The notes under the pieces are model-generated. The model saw only the letters and a list, made by a program, of their open reading frames with translations, searched no databases and had not been told where the DNA came from. From Hofstenia miamia (lineage: Eukaryota; Xenacoelomorpha; Acoela; Hofsteniidae), in NCBI GenBank assembly GCA_900660155.1, contig CABFPE010000031.1, positions 187,964-251,963 of the forward strand: DNA of 64,000 bases, given 5' to 3'. The translations under genes and the position numbers were made by a program. Positions 61,916 through 64,000 of this stretch are shown here, in pieces; within the stretch, counting starts at the first letter, position 1, and each line of letters begins with the position of its first letter.

Positions 61916-63322
61916 ATTCAAAATTCCACTTTTAACTTCATTTAACAAATTCAGTTCTGAGCTCATATATAATATTTATTGAATGAATTACATAATTCGA
62001 TGATGACTTCAAGGACATACTAAATATGTCATTGGATGACTTAGCATACTTTAGGATGGCATTGACATCGTCTACAATTGGATGGAAGCAGACTTTAAAT
62101 TGAGAGGGCCTAATATTTCTTGAGAAATTCAAGAAAAAATTCAGGTGGCACTTGGCACAGCTAGAAGGCATTCGATACGATGCCGCAAAAGACTATTAAT
62201 ACCCTAAACTATTATATTTTAAGTCCTTGTTTAGCATATCAGTAAATTAAGCCTCAAACCTATAAGAAATACAACACATTTATATTTGAGGTGTTAGATT
62301 TTATTTGTAGCGAAATTAAAGTTGATCAAAATATAAAATATAATATAAAAATACTGTACTCAAATTTAGACCGTCTTTGTTAATTACTTAGAAAACAGCC
62401 TTGGACCAACTGAATTTTAAAATTTTAATTTTTTAAAATCCCCAAATTTTTTAAATTTTCTCATAAAACAGTGAAGATGTTCAAAAATTGCACTCAATTC
62501 GTTGTTTAGTGGCATTTCATTTAAACACGTTTGGCAATTTAGAAAAGTGTTTTAATGTTTTTAATTACACAACTATTTACTAGTTTACAAATGAAAATAA
62601 GTGAAGATACCGATGCCATACAAAAGAAATGCTAATTTTAAAATATAACGAAAAATGTTCTTCTAAATATCAAGCCAAAAAATAATTCAATTTCTATATT
62701 TACTTATTATGAAATTAGTGAAAAAGATTTAAATAAGCTCCTAAACCGAGCATGGGGTGACCCCAAAAACCATCATGGAATTTTGTATTTAACATAAAAA
62801 ATTTTCCTGACACAAAAAAATATTCTAATTAACTATGTTTCTTGAAAGAATGGAGAGACAGGTGTATACGTTAATGACGATATTTCAACATACAAGCTAG
62901 ACTACGCTAAACTTTGAAATATCAGATTTCAAGAGAAAGGCAGTAGAAAACGTAATAATGTGTTTGAATACTTCTTCGTGATACTTAAGACAGTCGAGAA
63001 CAAAAGCTTTCTACTCTAGAAAGAAAATGAGTTACTTAAAACTATCAATTGCATATGCATGTTTAATGTGCAATACTTTACGTAATTAATACGTAAAGGT
63101 TGCCTACAATGTGTTTGCTGTGATGGAAGACAGAGCGCTTAGATAAAGTTTGATCGAGGTTAAATATACGCCAGAACAAGTGGTAAACAAAGAAATTGTC
63201 TAGTTGCCAGATTGTACACATCTGGTTCCCTACCCAATTGGTTTTACGCTTAATGAGTGCTAAACAATTTGTGCCAAAGCTATTATTTCTGCACACATCG
63301 AGATAGTTTTTTTCACAACCCA

Positions 63323-63737
63323 TTTTAACTTTAAACAGCCTGGCGACCGTTTTAAAAGAAATAACCGCTTTTCACATTTACAAAGAATTTTCTCCAAGCC
63401 TATTACCAAATTTGACAATCTTGGGGTATGGGTAGATCTATTACATTAATGCCATGTTTAAAATTTATTTTTATTAAAGCGTAATGTTGTGGCAGAGCTT
63501 GTTAAAGTGATCAACAAGTTTACTTTGAAAATTTCGAATTTTTGAAAAAGATTTAAACTCTGTCCATACCTAGATTTCATGTATTTAGGTTTTGAACCCA
63601 TGGATGCAACAAAGAACTTTGACTGTTTCTTGATATGTGCAAAGGATATTCCAAACCCATTCAGGAGTGCCGTGCTCAAAGTCAGAGATTCCGTTGCCGA
63701 AAGTTTTTCAAAAGGCCACAGGCTGTTTAAAGTCTAT
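63323..63737 (-). mobile_element. inverted-repeat element family with AAACAGCCTGG ends, copy 2
   Basis: Its ends TTTTAACTTTAAACAGCCTG (63323) and CAGGCTGTTTAAAGT (to about 63733) are inverted. Reverse-complemented, the interior aligns with 25971-26507 from end to end, with a deletion of about 100 bp after the first 40 bp. The open frames crossing it on both strands (63458-63679 and 63579-63836) are products of this repeat and not genes. Confidence 0.68.
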
Positions 63738-64000
63738 CATCCTAGAGTGAGCAGCATTTTCATTGCTAAATTGAGGCGTCAAGTGTTTGGGGGAAGTTAC
63801 AAATATTATATGATATTGTATTTGGGCCAGAAATAGTGCATCTTAAGAAAATTAAATTGGGTTTAAGCTTAAAGTATTGACCCATTTCACCTCCTGGATG
63901 TCCGAAAAAAGCCGGATACTTTTATGAAATTAAAATGACAGGACAGATTGTGAATGAGCTGAATATGTCAAATAAACCCAAAAAAATCCCACCAACATTT

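Larger units (their letters stand above)
53201..64000. other. intergenic DNA upstream of the ERR gene
   Basis: No protein or RNA gene is recognisable in these 10.8 kb. The stretch contains a broken hAT element with transposase remains (55470-56690), two motif-rich inverted-repeat candidates (60163-60518 and 61381-61669), a second full copy of the AAACAGCCTGG element (63323-63737) and short TA tracts. A 112-codon open frame at 57879-58217 has no recognisable domain and is probably chance. Confidence 0.7.

Noticed and set aside
63458-63836. Open frames on both strands with gene-like composition (73 and 85 codons)
   Set aside because: The DNA is the second copy of the inverted-repeat element at 25971-26507, and the frames are not kept in the other copy.
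1-64000. Search for LINE reverse transcriptase, LTR or virus-derived genes, and CRISPR-type arrays
   Set aside because: No reverse-transcriptase, integrase or capsid-type motif and no spaced array of identical repeats was seen on either strand by eye.

Overview
This is nuclear DNA from an animal, probably a non-vertebrate metazoan. It is strongly A+T-rich, has very long introns, and carries many TA microsatellites and small DNA transposons. The only protein-coding gene I can support is an estrogen-related receptor (ERR, nuclear receptor family NR3B) on the minus strand. Its protein resembles ERR across the DNA-binding and ligand-binding domains but departs from the vertebrate form at several DNA-binding-domain positions. 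A fast-evolving invertebrate such as a tunicate is possible, but nothing in the window settles the species.

Layout, read along the minus strand. A probable promoter and 5' leader lie at about 52.95-53.2 kb. The start codon and first zinc finger are at 52951-52555. The second zinc finger is at 24942-24826, the hinge and first half of the ligand-binding domain at 11957-11679, and the middle of the ligand-binding domain at 1507-1217. The last exon or exons, with the C-terminal helices and AF-2, lie beyond base 1. All four exons are joined by GT-AG introns in phase 1 (27.6, 12.9 and 10.2 kb, plus one that runs off the edge). From 53.3 to 64 kb is upstream intergenic DNA with no recognisable gene.

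The only RNA gene seen is an intact tRNA-Ser(CGA) on the plus strand inside the third ERR intron.

The introns and flank hold about twenty recognisable or suspected DNA-transposon copies. Most are non-autonomous hAT-like elements; several have 8-bp target duplications. There is also a PIF/Harbinger-like element with a perfect 31-bp inverted repeat, an internally deleted mariner-like element with TA duplications, a decayed mariner-like transposase, and a broken hAT transposase. One hAT-like element sits inside another. One unclassified family has two full-length copies 37 kb apart. A recurring pattern is short inverted-repeat elements whose ends are packed with iterated 5-12 bp motifs, each element using a different motif. 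One element has arms built of 21-bp units in near-perfect phase.

I saw no LINE, LTR or virus-derived coding sequence. Two assembly gaps (22221-22348 and 36100-36451) interrupt the window.
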